The notes under the pieces: generated by a model | What the model saw: only the letters and a program-made list of their open reading frames with translations | Database searches by the model: none | What the model was told of the DNA's origin: nothing | Made by a program: the position numbers and the translations under genes | Shown: one piece after another, positions 52,709 to 61,213 of the stretch | How the letters are laid out: each line of letters starts with the position of its first letter | How positions within the stretch are numbered: the stretch's first letter is position 1 | Assembly (NCBI RefSeq): GCF_006715635.1 | Contig: NZ_VFNP01000002.1 | Span: 806,001-870,000 of the forward strand | Reading direction: 5' to 3' | DNA length: 64,000 nt | Source: Streptomyces sp. SLBN-118 | GTDB taxonomy: Bacteria > Actinomycetota > Actinomycetes > Streptomycetales > Streptomycetaceae

Positions 52709-54298
52709 ATGGCCACATCCCAGAGCAGCATCCTCACCGCTCGAAGGCATGCCGAGAATCTGCATCACCCGATCGAGCAAGCCGTGCACACCTTGGAAGC
52801 GCAACACGCCCAAGCCGAGGTGGCCCAGGTGACCGCCCGTGCACGCGTGGAGCAACTGCTCGACCAGGACTCCCTGGTGGAACTGGACGCGGCCGCAGGG
52901 CACCGCCTGAACCATGCAGAGCTGGATGGCGAACGACCGTATGGAGACGGCGTGGTCACCGGCTACGGCACCGTCGACGGCCGCCCCGTGGCTGTCTTCG
53001 CACAGGACTCCACCGTTTTCGGCGAGGCCATGGGTGAGGCGGTCTGCAGGAAGATCGCAAAGGTGATGGACTTTGCCCTGAAGACCGGCTGTCCAGTTAT
53101 CGGCATCAGCGACTCCCGACGGGCCGGCGTCCAGGCCGGGGGCAGCGCCCTGGGCACGAGCGGCGAGACGTTCCGCCGCCACGTGCATGCTTCCGGAGTC
53201 GTCCCCCAGATCTCACTCGTTCTGGGATCGTGCGACGGCCCTGCGGTCTTCTCCCCCGCTCTGACCGACTTCACCGTGATTGCCGAGCGCACCTCGCACA
53301 TGCTCACCAGCGGGCCCGAAGTGATCAGGACCGTGACCGGCGAAGACATCGACATCGAGGAATTGGGCGGAGCTCGCACGCACAGCACCGTCTCCGGTGT
53401 CGCTCACTGCTTGGCGGGTGATGCAAAGGAGGCCATGGAATACGTCAGGGCACTGCTGTCCCACCTGCCTTCGAACAACCTCCAGGAACCTCCGGCCCAC
53501 CCGGACCAGGCCGACCTGGAGACCTGCGCCGAAGACCTGGAGCTGGACACGGTCGTACCAGATTCCACCAACCAGCCCTACGACATGCACCACGTCATCG
53601 AGCACGTCATCGACGACTACGAATTCCTTGAGACACAGCCTCTGTTCGCGCCGAACCTCATCACCGGCTTCTGCCGCATCGAGGGACACCCTGTGGGCAT
53701 CGTCGCCAACCAGCCGTTGCAGTTGGCCGGCTGCCTGGACATCGACGCCTGCGAAAAGGCCGCCCGGTTCGTTCGGACCTGCGACGCCTTCAACGTCCCG
53801 GTGGTGACCTTCGTGGATGTACCCGGCTTCGTGCCGGCCACTGACCAGGAACACCAAGGCATCATCCGCCGCGGCGCCAAACTGATCTACGCCTATGCCG
53901 AGGCCACCGTCCCGCTCATCACCGTCATTACCCGGAAGGCTTTCGCCGGCGCCTATGACCTCATGGGTTCCAAGCACCTCGGCGCCGACCTCAACCTGGC
54001 CTGGCCCACCGCACAGATCGCGGTGATGGGTCCCCAGAGCGCCGTCGGCATCCTCCACGGCGTGTCGCAGACGGGGGCTGACCTCCAAGGCCCAGTCCAC
54101 CGGGAGGAGAAGCGCGCCGAGCTGATGAGCGAGTACGGGGACGCTCTCCTCACTCCCTTCATCGCTGCCGAGCGCGGTTACATCGACGCGGTGGTCAAAC
54201 CCTCTGAGACGCGGCAGCACGTCATCCGCGGCCTGCGGGCGCTGCGCACCAAGCGAGAGACACTGCCCCCGAAGAAGCACGGCAACATACCGCTCTAG
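52709..54298 (+). CDS. acyl-CoA carboxylase beta (carboxyltransferase) subunit
   Basis: A 529-residue carboxyltransferase of the PccB/AccD type, which moves carboxyl from carboxybiotin to an acyl-CoA. Both crotonase-like halves are present: GVVTGYGTVDGRPVAVFAQD and SRRAGVQAGGSALGT in the first, and FCRIEGHPVGIVANQPL, VDVPGFVPATDQEHQGIIRRG and KAFAGAYDLMGSKHLGAD in the second. ATG 52709 has GGAG 9 bases upstream. The residues that set acyl-chain preference cannot be judged here, so acetyl-, propionyl- or another acyl-CoA is possible. A small epsilon subunit follows; no alpha (biotin) subunit is in the window and must come from elsewhere. Confidence 0.93.
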   Translation: MATSQSSILTARRHAENLHHPIEQAVHTLEAQHAQAEVAQVTARARVEQLLDQDSLVELDAAAGHRLNHAELDGERPYGDGVVTGYGTVDGRPVAVFAQDSTVFGEAMGEAVCRKIAKVMDFALKTGCPVIGISDSRRAGVQAGGSALGTSGETFRRHVHASGVVPQISLVLGSCDGPAVFSPALTDFTVIAERTSHMLTSGPEVIRTVTGEDIDIEELGGARTHSTVSGVAHCLAGDAKEAMEYVRALLSHLPSNNLQEPPAHPDQADLETCAEDLELDTVVPDSTNQPYDMHHVIEHVIDDYEFLETQPLFAPNLITGFCRIEGHPVGIVANQPLQLAGCLDIDACEKAARFVRTCDAFNVPVVTFVDVPGFVPATDQEHQGIIRRGAKLIYAYAEATVPLITVITRKAFAGAYDLMGSKHLGADLNLAWPTAQIAVMGPQSAVGILHGVSQTGADLQGPVHREEKRAELMSEYGDALLTPFIAAERGYIDAVVKPSETRQHVIRGLRALRTKRETLPPKKHGNIPL

Positions 54299-54318
54299 AC
54301 GTAGGGGCGCGTACCGAC

Positions 54319-54546
54319 GTGGCTGACACGGACTTCCCCATCCAGGAGCACACGATCCCTCCCATCAAGGTGCTGTACGGGCAGCCCACTCCCGAAGAAC
54401 TGGCCGCTGTGGTCCTCGTGGTCCACACCCGTGCCACCACCACGGCAGCAGACCCCGAACCACCTCGCAGGCCCCCGGTCTCCGCGTGGACCGACCGTGG
54501 CACGGCCATCGCGCTCCGCCGTCTGCCTGTCCCCCGACCCGCGTAG
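54319..54546 (+). CDS. acyl-CoA carboxylase epsilon subunit
   Basis: A 75-residue protein. The IKVLYGQPTPEELAAVVLVV core followed by a disordered Pro/Thr-rich stretch and a basic tail (SAWTDRGTAIALRR) matches the epsilon subunits (AccE/PccE) that stabilise actinomycete carboxylases. The GTG start is 20 bases after the beta-subunit stop codon, so the two are co-transcribed. Its presence argues that the beta subunit works in a real AccA-B-E complex. Confidence 0.85.
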   Translation: MADTDFPIQEHTIPPIKVLYGQPTPEELAAVVLVVHTRATTTAADPEPPRRPPVSAWTDRGTAIALRRLPVPRPA

Positions 54547-54609
54547 CCGGTACAGCGGGCGGCGGCTGCCGCGGAACCGGCGGGCAACTCGATCTGCCGG
54601 GGTTGACGA

Positions 54610-55929
54610 TCAGTGCACCTGGCCAAGAACGATGGGCAGGGACAGCGGCGCCCGGAAGGACAGCAGGCCCAGCATCGGCGAGCGAGCGCTGTCCTTGACT
54701 GTGACGGCGTCTGGCAGCGAGCGAGCCGCCGCGTGAAGTGCGATCGCGGCTTCGGTCCGGGCCAGGGAAGCGCCGGGGCAGCGGTGGCGCCCGGCGCCGA
54801 AAGCCAGGTGATGGCGGACGTTGTTCCGATGAGCGTCCAGCAGCTGCGGCTGCTGGAACACATCCGGGTCGGCCCCCGTGCTCATCAGCATCAGCAGCAG
54901 CTGGGAGCCCGGCGCGAGCTGTACTCCGCCGAGTTCCACCTCATATGCCGTTGTCCGGCGCCAGCTCGTCACCGGTGACTCACTCCGCAGGATCTCTTCC
55001 ACCCAGGCTTGTGCGAACCCCGGCTCCGCGCCGGCCATGGCCCATCGACCCGGCTCTTCCAGGGCCCGACGCAGCACGGTGGCGATCAGCTGTCCGGTCG
55101 TGGACTGACCGGCGATGAGGACAAAGAAGCACACGGCTACGGCTGTCGCGCTGTCCAGCTGCGTGCCGTCTGGCAGCAGGTACTGCGACAGGGCTCCCAC
55201 CAGGCTGTCCGTGTCCACCGAGCCGCCCGAAACCTCCTCGGACAGCCACTGGTGGAACGCCGCCACCGATTCGGCCAGTTCCACCTGGCGTTCCACCGTT
55301 GCCCGGCCCCAGAACAACTCCAGCGCATCGTCACTCCAGCGCACCAGCGTCAGCGGATCCTCTCCGTGCACACCCAGCATCCGCATCAGAACGCGGCAGG
55401 GGAGAATACGCGCGAAATCAGACACCAAGTCGCCGGGTTGCCCGGCCTCCAGCCGTCCGCGCAGTTCTGTCAGCAACTCCAGCGCGACATTGTCGACCAC
55501 AGGTACTGCGGCAGCCACACGCTCGGCGTTGAAGAATCGGGTGACAAGCCGACGCAGGCCGCCATGGCTCACGCCGCCGTTGTTGGCCAGGGCCGGAGGC
55601 AGGGAGAAGCCGGACCGCGCGAGCACACGCAGCGCGGCCACCGACAGCGGCGTGACCGCATTCTGAGCGTTGTCAGGACGGAATGCGACGCTGTCGAGCA
55701 GCACGCGACGCACGTCCTGGTAGCGGCTCACCACCCACAGGCCCGTCGCCGAATCGAAGTGCACGGGTGCTTCCTGTCGCAGCCGAGCGAGCAGGGGATG
55801 GGGGTCCTGTACGAACGATTCGTCGAAGAGATCCAATTCGGCGATCACCAGGTCCCGCTCCCAACGTACCGAAGGCCGACGACGGTGACGCTGCCACAGC
55901 CTCGCGACCAGCGCAGTAAGCAACGACAC
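54610..55929 (-). CDS. cytochrome P450
   Basis: A 439-residue soluble P450. The I-helix is VLIAGQSTTGQLIA (acid/alcohol pair replaced by Ser-Thr-Thr), the ExxR motif is in VEEILRSESPV, and the haem loop is FGAGRHRCPGASLAR with the Cys ligand. The N-terminus has an additional basic stretch (LWQRHRRRPSVRWERD). GTG 55929 is the start. It lies downstream of MFS 2 on the same strand with 89 bases between, and converges on the carboxylase epsilon gene. P450 genes also accompany conservons, and a conservon-type kinase is nearby. Substrate unknown. Confidence 0.92.
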   Translation of the reverse strand: MSLLTALVARLWQRHRRRPSVRWERDLVIAELDLFDESFVQDPHPLLARLRQEAPVHFDSATGLWVVSRYQDVRRVLLDSVAFRPDNAQNAVTPLSVAALRVLARSGFSLPPALANNGGVSHGGLRRLVTRFFNAERVAAAVPVVDNVALELLTELRGRLEAGQPGDLVSDFARILPCRVLMRMLGVHGEDPLTLVRWSDDALELFWGRATVERQVELAESVAAFHQWLSEEVSGGSVDTDSLVGALSQYLLPDGTQLDSATAVAVCFFVLIAGQSTTGQLIATVLRRALEEPGRWAMAGAEPGFAQAWVEEILRSESPVTSWRRTTAYEVELGGVQLAPGSQLLLMLMSTGADPDVFQQPQLLDAHRNNVRHHLAFGAGRHRCPGASLARTEAAIALHAAARSLPDAVTVKDSARSPMLGLLSFRAPLSLPIVLGQVH

Positions 55930-56018
55930 TGAAGCTCATGCCAGAGACGTGAGCATGATCACTATTCGCTGCCCGCGTCCGGGACGACATCTGCGACGGA
56001 TGAAACCTTGCCGGTGCT

Positions 56019-57293
56019 TCAGGTGAATTCGGTGCCCCGGGTCTCGGGCAGGCCGAGGAGGGCGACGAGGGCGACGGCGTATCCCACGACGCCGTAGACG
56101 AGGGCGTTGCCGACGCCGGCGCTGCCTGCGGTGAAGCCCACTGCGGTGGGGAAAAATGCTCCGATACCGCGGCCGAGGTTGTAGGTGAGGCTCTGACCGG
56201 TGCCACGGACCGCGCTGGGGTAGAGCTCGGCCAGGAAGGAGCCGAAGCCGGAGAAGATGGCGGAGGCGCAGAACCCCAGGGGGAAGCCGAGGACCAGCAG
56301 AAGGCTGTTGGCGCCGTCGGGGATGTTGATGTAGGCCAACAGCAGGCTCCCGCTCATGACCGCGAACAGGGCGAAGGACTTCTTTCGTCCCAGGAGGTCG
56401 ATGACGTACCCGGCGGTCACGTAGCCGCAGAAGGCGCCTGTGATGAGCACGAACAGGTAGCCGCCCGTACCGACAACGGTCAGACCTCGCTCGGTCTTGA
56501 GGTACGTGGGCAGCCACGTCGCAATGGTGTAGTAGCCGCCCTGGGCTCCGGTCGCCAGCAGCGTCGCGAAAAACGTCCTGCGCGCCAGGGTGCCCCGGAA
56601 GACCGATGTCAGCGGGACACGCTCGCCCTTCTCGGCGAGCCGGTTGATCACCTCGGGGGCGTCCTGGACGTTGCGGCGCACGTAGAACAGCAGCGCTGCC
56701 GGCAGAGCACCGGTCCAGAACATCACCCGCCAGGCGATGTCGGGCGCAAGATTGTCCATCACCACCGTGCTCACGATGACCGCCAGTCCCCAGCCGATGG
56801 CCCAGGAGCTCTGGATGAAGGCCAGGGTCCGGCCGCGGTAACGGCTCCTGGCGTACTCGGCGACCAGGACGGCGCCTGCCGCCCACTCACCGCCGAAGCC
56901 AAGGCCCTGAAGAGCGCGGCTCGCCAGCAGCATCGGATAGGTCACGGCAAAACCGCACAGCACGGTGAACAGGGCGTAGGTACCCACGGTGATCATGAGG
57001 GTCCTGACCCGGCCGACCCGGTCGATCAGCCCCCCGGCGAGGATCCCGCCGAGCGCGGACATCACCAGTGTGACGGTGGTCAGAAGCCCTGCTTCCGCCT
57101 TGGTGAGGTGGAAGTAGGCCGTGATGGCGACCATGCTCAGCGGCAGCACCTGGAAATCGTAGGAATCAAGTGCGAATCCGCCGAATGCGCCCTTGAAGGC
57201 CCGGCGCCCCTGCGGGGTGAACGACCGGTACCAGGAGAACGGACCAGTAACCTCCTCACCGACTGTCCGGGGGCCGGTTGGAGTAGATGCCAC
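56019..57293 (-). CDS. MFS transporter 2 (paralogue of MFS 1)
   Basis: A 424-residue, 12-helix MFS protein nearly collinear with MFS 1, sharing long identical stretches such as GTGGYLFVLITGAFCGY and ASAIFSGFGS. The opening GPFSWYRSFTPQGRRAFKGA is the same variant. GTG 57293 follows GAGG, like MFS 1. No copy of the GntR palindrome is visible in its 185-base upstream region, so the two paralogues are probably controlled differently. The frame stays open far upstream (to 58682), but that part is antisense to permease coding sequence. Confidence 0.92.
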   Translation of the reverse strand: MASTPTGPRTVGEEVTGPFSWYRSFTPQGRRAFKGAFGGFALDSYDFQVLPLSMVAITAYFHLTKAEAGLLTTVTLVMSALGGILAGGLIDRVGRVRTLMITVGTYALFTVLCGFAVTYPMLLASRALQGLGFGGEWAAGAVLVAEYARSRYRGRTLAFIQSSWAIGWGLAVIVSTVVMDNLAPDIAWRVMFWTGALPAALLFYVRRNVQDAPEVINRLAEKGERVPLTSVFRGTLARRTFFATLLATGAQGGYYTIATWLPTYLKTERGLTVVGTGGYLFVLITGAFCGYVTAGYVIDLLGRKKSFALFAVMSGSLLLAYINIPDGANSLLLVLGFPLGFCASAIFSGFGSFLAELYPSAVRGTGQSLTYNLGRGIGAFFPTAVGFTAGSAGVGNALVYGVVGYAVALVALLGLPETRGTEFT

Positions 57294-57478
57294 GGTGCAC
57301 CTCACAACGCAGATTGAGGAGGGCGTCAGCGAACTCTCCGAGCCGCCGGCGCGGACCTTGCCGGTGCATCCCGGGCTTCCACCCTCCACGAGAACCACCG
57401 TAGATCGCATCTCCTCCGGCACCCGGAGCGTCGCACCGGCGGGCCGTCGGTCTGACGAATTCCGCCTACCGCGCAGTG

Positions 57479-58396
57479 TCAGCCCTTGGTGGAGCCGAGT
57501 GTGAGCCCGGCGATGAAGTGCCGCTGCAGCAGCAGGAAGACCAGCAGCGTCGGCAGCGCGACGATCACCGAGCCCGCGGCGAGCAGGTTGTAGTCGGTGA
57601 AGAACTGGCCCCGGAGATTGTTCAGCGCCGAGGTGACGGGGAGCTTGTCGCCGTCGGAGATGAAGACGAGTGCCCACAGGAAGTCGTTGTACATCCAGGT
57701 GAACTGAAGCGTGCCCAGGGCCGCGAGGGCCGGCCGGCACAGCGGGAGCGTGATGCGCCAGTACTGCGTCCACACACCCGCGCCGTCCACGATCGCCGCC
57801 TCCAGGATCTCCTGCGGCAGCGTGCGCATGAAGTTGGCGAGCACGAAGACGCAGAAACCGATCTGGAACCCGACCTGGACAAGGATGACGGCCCAGTACG
57901 AGTCGAACATCGTCATCGAGTCGGACATCCAGTACGGCAGCGGGATGCGGTTGAACATGACGTACAGCGGCGTGACGATCACCTGCTGGGGCAGCAGATT
58001 GCCCGCGGTGAACAGCATCAGAAGCAGGATCGAGCCGCGCATCTTCAGCCGTGCGACGGCGAAGGCGACGAATGAGGCGAAGAACAGCGTGAGCAGCACT
58101 CCCGGCACGGCGATGAGCAGGGTGTTGACGAAGTACTTCGTCATCCCCGAGTCGCTGAAGGCCTGCCGGTAGTAGTCGAAGGAGAGCTTCCGGGGCAGCG
58201 AGAAGTACCCGTGCTCGGATGTTTCGTCGTACGGCCTGAGCGAGGCGTACACGGCGAGCAGCAGCGGTGCCAGGAACGCCAGCGAGACGGTCATCAGGAA
58301 GGCGTGCACGCCGAGCCGACCGGGCAGGCGGCGCTTGCGGGGCGCCGTGGCCGGGGCCGTGGTGGTGGCCGGCGCCGGGGCGGTGTCGAGCGTCAT
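57479..58396 (-). CDS. carbohydrate ABC transporter permease (MalG type)
   Basis: A 305-residue inner-membrane permease with six helices. The EAA loop, which docks to the ATPase, is LPQEILEAAIVDGAGVWTQY, followed by WRITLPLCRPA. A basic, Ala-rich N-terminus precedes the first helix. It is the second permease of a carbohydrate uptake (CUT1) system and overlaps the first permease gene by 4 bases. No ATPase gene is near; Streptomyces CUT1 systems often share one MsiK ATPase encoded elsewhere. Confidence 0.94.
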   Translation of the reverse strand: MTLDTAPAPATTTAPATAPRKRRLPGRLGVHAFLMTVSLAFLAPLLLAVYASLRPYDETSEHGYFSLPRKLSFDYYRQAFSDSGMTKYFVNTLLIAVPGVLLTLFFASFVAFAVARLKMRGSILLLMLFTAGNLLPQQVIVTPLYVMFNRIPLPYWMSDSMTMFDSYWAVILVQVGFQIGFCVFVLANFMRTLPQEILEAAIVDGAGVWTQYWRITLPLCRPALAALGTLQFTWMYNDFLWALVFISDGDKLPVTSALNNLRGQFFTDYNLLAAGSVIVALPTLLVFLLLQRHFIAGLTLGSTKG

Positions 58397-59391
58397 CGGT
58401 TCTTCTCCCCACGGATCTCCTGGACCAGGTACGTGACGACGAATCCCAGGGAGACCAGGAGCAGCACCACGGCGATCGCGGAGCCGAATCCGATCCGGCT
58501 GGCCTCGCCGATGATGTTGTCGGTGACCAGGACCGAGAGCAGCTCCAGGCCGTTTCTGCCCTTGTTGACGGCGTAGACGATGTCGAAGGCGCGCAGCGCC
58601 TCGATGACCGTGATGACGCCGACGATGACATTGACGGGCCGCAGGGTCGGGAAGACGACACGGAAGAAGGTCTGCGCCTCACTGGCCCCGTCGATGGCAG
58701 CGGCTTCCTTCAGCGAGGGATCGACGGCCTTGAGTCCGGCCAGGTAGAGGATCATCACATAGCCGGTGTGCCGCCAGGCCGCGGCCAGCATGATCATCCA
58801 GAGGTTGAGGTCGGGATCGCCGAGCCAGTCGGTGGGATTCTCGGTGTCCCCGAGGATCGCGTTGAGCGCGCCCTGGTCGCGGGAGAAGACCAGTTGGGCG
58901 ATAAAGCCGACGACGGCGAGGGAAAGCACCACCGGCATGTACAGCGTGGACTGGTAGAAGCGGCTGAACCGCACGCCCCTGTCGATCAGGACGGCCAGCA
59001 GCAGCCCGAAGGGCGTGGCGATCAGTCCGAGGAAGGCCAGCCAGAGCAGGTTGTGGCGGGCCGCCGGCCAGAACTGCGGATAGTCGGTGAAAAGGGTCTC
59101 GTAGTTCTTCGTACCGACCCAGGAGATGTCTCCTATGCCGTCCCAGCTGGTGAAGGAGAGGACGACGGAGGCGAGGGTCGGTCCCCACACGATGGCCAGG
59201 TCGAGCAGGATCGGTATGCCGAGCAGCACGCCGAGGACGGCGAGGTCGCGGCGGGTGAAGCGCCGAGGACCCCGCCGTGCGGCGCGCCTCGGGACGCTCC
59301 CCCCCGATCGCCCCCCGGCGTGCTTCAGGGTGCCCCCGGCGGTCTGGGGCGGGCCGGGGGCGTCTTCCCCGGAAGATTGCAGCAGCGGCAC
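58393..59391 (-). CDS. carbohydrate ABC transporter permease (MalF type)
   Basis: A 332-residue permease with six helices and a Pro/Gly-rich N-terminus of about 55 residues. The EAA loop is LKEAAAIDGASEAQTFFRVV. I chose GTG 59391 because GGAG lies about 9 bases upstream and the earlier frame up to 59493 overlaps the binding-protein gene. It lies 37 bases after that gene and 4-base-overlaps the MalG-type gene, so the three form one operon. Confidence 0.92.
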   Translation of the reverse strand: MPLLQSSGEDAPGPPQTAGGTLKHAGGRSGGSVPRRAARRGPRRFTRRDLAVLGVLLGIPILLDLAIVWGPTLASVVLSFTSWDGIGDISWVGTKNYETLFTDYPQFWPAARHNLLWLAFLGLIATPFGLLLAVLIDRGVRFSRFYQSTLYMPVVLSLAVVGFIAQLVFSRDQGALNAILGDTENPTDWLGDPDLNLWMIMLAAAWRHTGYVMILYLAGLKAVDPSLKEAAAIDGASEAQTFFRVVFPTLRPVNVIVGVITVIEALRAFDIVYAVNKGRNGLELLSVLVTDNIIGEASRIGFGSAIAVVLLLVSLGFVVTYLVQEIRGEKNR

Positions 59392-59428
59392 GGCTGGTGG
59401 CTCCAAGTCGGTTGCGGCCGGTGTCGGT

Positions 59429-60781
59429 TCAGCCCTCGGCGGCGAAGATGGTCTTCTTCTGCCTCTCGATACTGTTGACCAACCCGTCAACATCCTTTGG
59501 CTTGTTGATGAAGGTCTGGATGGCCGGAATCATCACCGTCGACGAGAAGTCGGGCCTCGTGTCGCGGTCCAGGAACTGCGAGATCTGCTTGGCGCCCGAG
59601 ACGAGTTCGACGGCCTTCTTCTGCAGCGGCGAGTACTTCGAGGTGTCGGCCCGGTCGCTCACCGCGATGTTGTTGGGGTCACTGGCGAGGTAGATGTCCT
59701 CCGCCTTGCCACTGGCCAGCCACGTGAGCAGGTCCTTGGCGCTCTGCATGCTCTTGCTGTTCTTGAGTTCCTTCGCCTTCTTCGCCAGCAGGAAGCCGTC
59801 GATGGGCGCCTCGACCGCGTCCTGGCCGTGCTCCGGATTGATCTCCGGGAAGGGAAAGAAGTCGATGTCGGCCTGCTCGCCCTTGGGGAACTGGGCGCCG
59901 GGGTGCGGCAGTCCGAAGACGGCCATGCCCGCTTCCTTCTTCTGCAGGCTGGTCGCGGCCTCCTGCCAGGTACGGCCGTTCGCTCCGGGCTGGCAGTACG
60001 GAAGGAGGCTGCGCCAGGTGTCGAAGACGTCCTTGACGCGCTTGTCGGTCCACGCCTCCTTGCCCGCCATCAGGTTCTTGTGGAACTCGTATCCGTTGGT
60101 ACGCATGTTGATGTAGTCGAAGGTGCCCATCGCGGGCCAGCCGTCCTTGTCGCAGAACGCGATGGGGACGAGCTTGTCCTTCTGCATCTGCCTGGCGAGG
60201 GCTATGTACTCGTCGAGGGTCTTGGGGGCCTGGTAGCCGTGCTGCTCGAAGACGCTCTTCCGGTGGAAGACGGCCCAGGGGTAGTAGTAGTACGGCGTCA
60301 GGTACTGCTTGCCGTCCTCACCTGTCGACTGCGCCTTCAGCGCGGGCGAGAAGCCCTGGTAGCCCGCCCAGTTGTCGCTGATGTCGTGCAGCAGGCCCTT
60401 CTTGGCGAAGAACTGCATGCGGTAGCCCGCGAACCACATGAACACGGAGTCCGGCTTGCCCTGCAGATAGCGGTTGATGTTCTCCTGGAAGGTGTTGTGG
60501 TCAACGGTGTTGACCTTTACCTTCCGCCCTTCCTTCGACTGCTCCGCGTACGCGGCGAAGGCGTCGGCGAACGCCTTCTTCGGCACCGGGTCGGACGAGT
60601 TGGACCCCATGGTGATGGTCTTGCCGTCCCCGCCGGGGCCACTGCCGCAGGCGGCGAGCAACGAGGGCAGCGTGATGGCTCCCGCACCCGCTGCCGCACC
60701 ACGCAGCAGATTCCGCCGGGACATCCGATGTCCTGCCACGCTCCCGAGCGCTGCAGGACCGTTGAACGATGACTGCGCCAT
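59429..60781 (-). CDS. ABC sugar-binding lipoprotein, Tat-type signal
   Basis: A 450-residue solute-binding protein of the MalE-like type (PBP type 2). The N-terminus has a twin-arginine-like motif (SRRNLLRG, about residues 21-28) and a lipobox (SLLAACGSG; Cys near residue 45), suggesting Tat export and lipid anchoring. GGAGGAGGGG is a very strong ribosome site before ATG 60781. It heads the carbohydrate operon. The ligand is unknown. Codons 4-9 contain a sequence partly like the GntR palindrome, which I consider coincidental. Confidence 0.93.
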   Translation of the reverse strand: MAQSSFNGPAALGSVAGHRMSRRNLLRGAAAGAGAITLPSLLAACGSGPGGDGKTITMGSNSSDPVPKKAFADAFAAYAEQSKEGRKVKVNTVDHNTFQENINRYLQGKPDSVFMWFAGYRMQFFAKKGLLHDISDNWAGYQGFSPALKAQSTGEDGKQYLTPYYYYPWAVFHRKSVFEQHGYQAPKTLDEYIALARQMQKDKLVPIAFCDKDGWPAMGTFDYINMRTNGYEFHKNLMAGKEAWTDKRVKDVFDTWRSLLPYCQPGANGRTWQEAATSLQKKEAGMAVFGLPHPGAQFPKGEQADIDFFPFPEINPEHGQDAVEAPIDGFLLAKKAKELKNSKSMQSAKDLLTWLASGKAEDIYLASDPNNIAVSDRADTSKYSPLQKKAVELVSGAKQISQFLDRDTRPDFSSTVMIPAIQTFINKPKDVDGLVNSIERQKKTIFAAEG

Positions 60782-60829
60782 GTCCCCTCCTCCGGGATGA
60801 AACCCAACACAACCGAACGCGAGGATTGG

Positions 60830-60858
60830 ATCTCACTCCCAGAAAGTGGCGTCGTCAA
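60830..60858 (-). promoter_or_regulatory. possible promoter of the sugar ABC operon
   Basis: On the minus strand TTGACG (60858-60853) and TGAGAT (60835-60830) are 17 bases apart. The -35 is good, the -10 is poor. The leader would be about 40 bases. No copy of the LacI palindrome is visible next to it. Confidence 0.35.
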
Positions 60859-60973
60859 GGGTTTTGGCGAGAAATCAAACAACCGTTACCCCATCTCTTC
60901 CAACAGACTCCAACATGCCCTACCGGAAACGCTCGCGACCGACAAGCGTCACCAGCCATCCCAAAATGCGCGA

Positions 60974-61174
60974 ATGCGTAGGAACGTGACGAGGGGACAT
61001 CTTCCCACCCGCAGTACCCGCCACAGAGTCGTCGGAGCGCTGGCCGCCGCGTGGCTCTGCGCGGCAGGCGTGGGCTTCGGGCTGGGGTTCGCCCTGCCCA
61101 GTGGTCACCGACGGCAGAGGGGCGCGCCGAACTCGGACCACACCGGCTGGTCCGGTCTCAGGACCGGCTGCTGA
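60974..61174 (+). CDS. possible small membrane protein
   Basis: A 66-residue frame with one convincing hydrophobic helix, VVGALAAAWLCAAGVGFGLG, after a basic N-terminus. It is divergent from the sugar-binding protein gene and converges on the ROK kinase gene. There is no good ribosome site, and its 3' end lies in a direct repeat shared with the kinase stop region. It may be real or chance; if not real, bases 60782-61194 hold no gene. Confidence 0.3.
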   Translation: MRRNVTRGHLPTRSTRHRVVGALAAAWLCAAGVGFGLGFALPSGHRRQRGAPNSDHTGWSGLRTGC

Positions 61175-61213
61175 CAACCTGCACCGGGCCGGTCTCAGGA
61201 CCCGCTGCTGACC
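61152..61213. repeat. 24-base direct repeat, period 37, covering a stop codon
   Basis: The unit beginning CCGGTCTCAGGACC and ending CTGCTGAC is at 61152-61175 and at 61189-61213 with one mismatch. The second copy holds the last codons and stop codon (61195-61197) of the minus-strand ROK kinase gene. Confidence 0.85.

Noticed and set aside
57294..58682. The MFS 2 frame extends 1.4 kb upstream.
   Set aside because: The extension is Arg/Ala/Ser noise antisense in frame register to the two ABC permease genes on the same strand; GTG 57293 with GAGG is the true start.
60797..60973. Longer version of the small membrane protein frame.
   Set aside because: It crosses the probable promoter of the sugar ABC operon and has no protein-like features.
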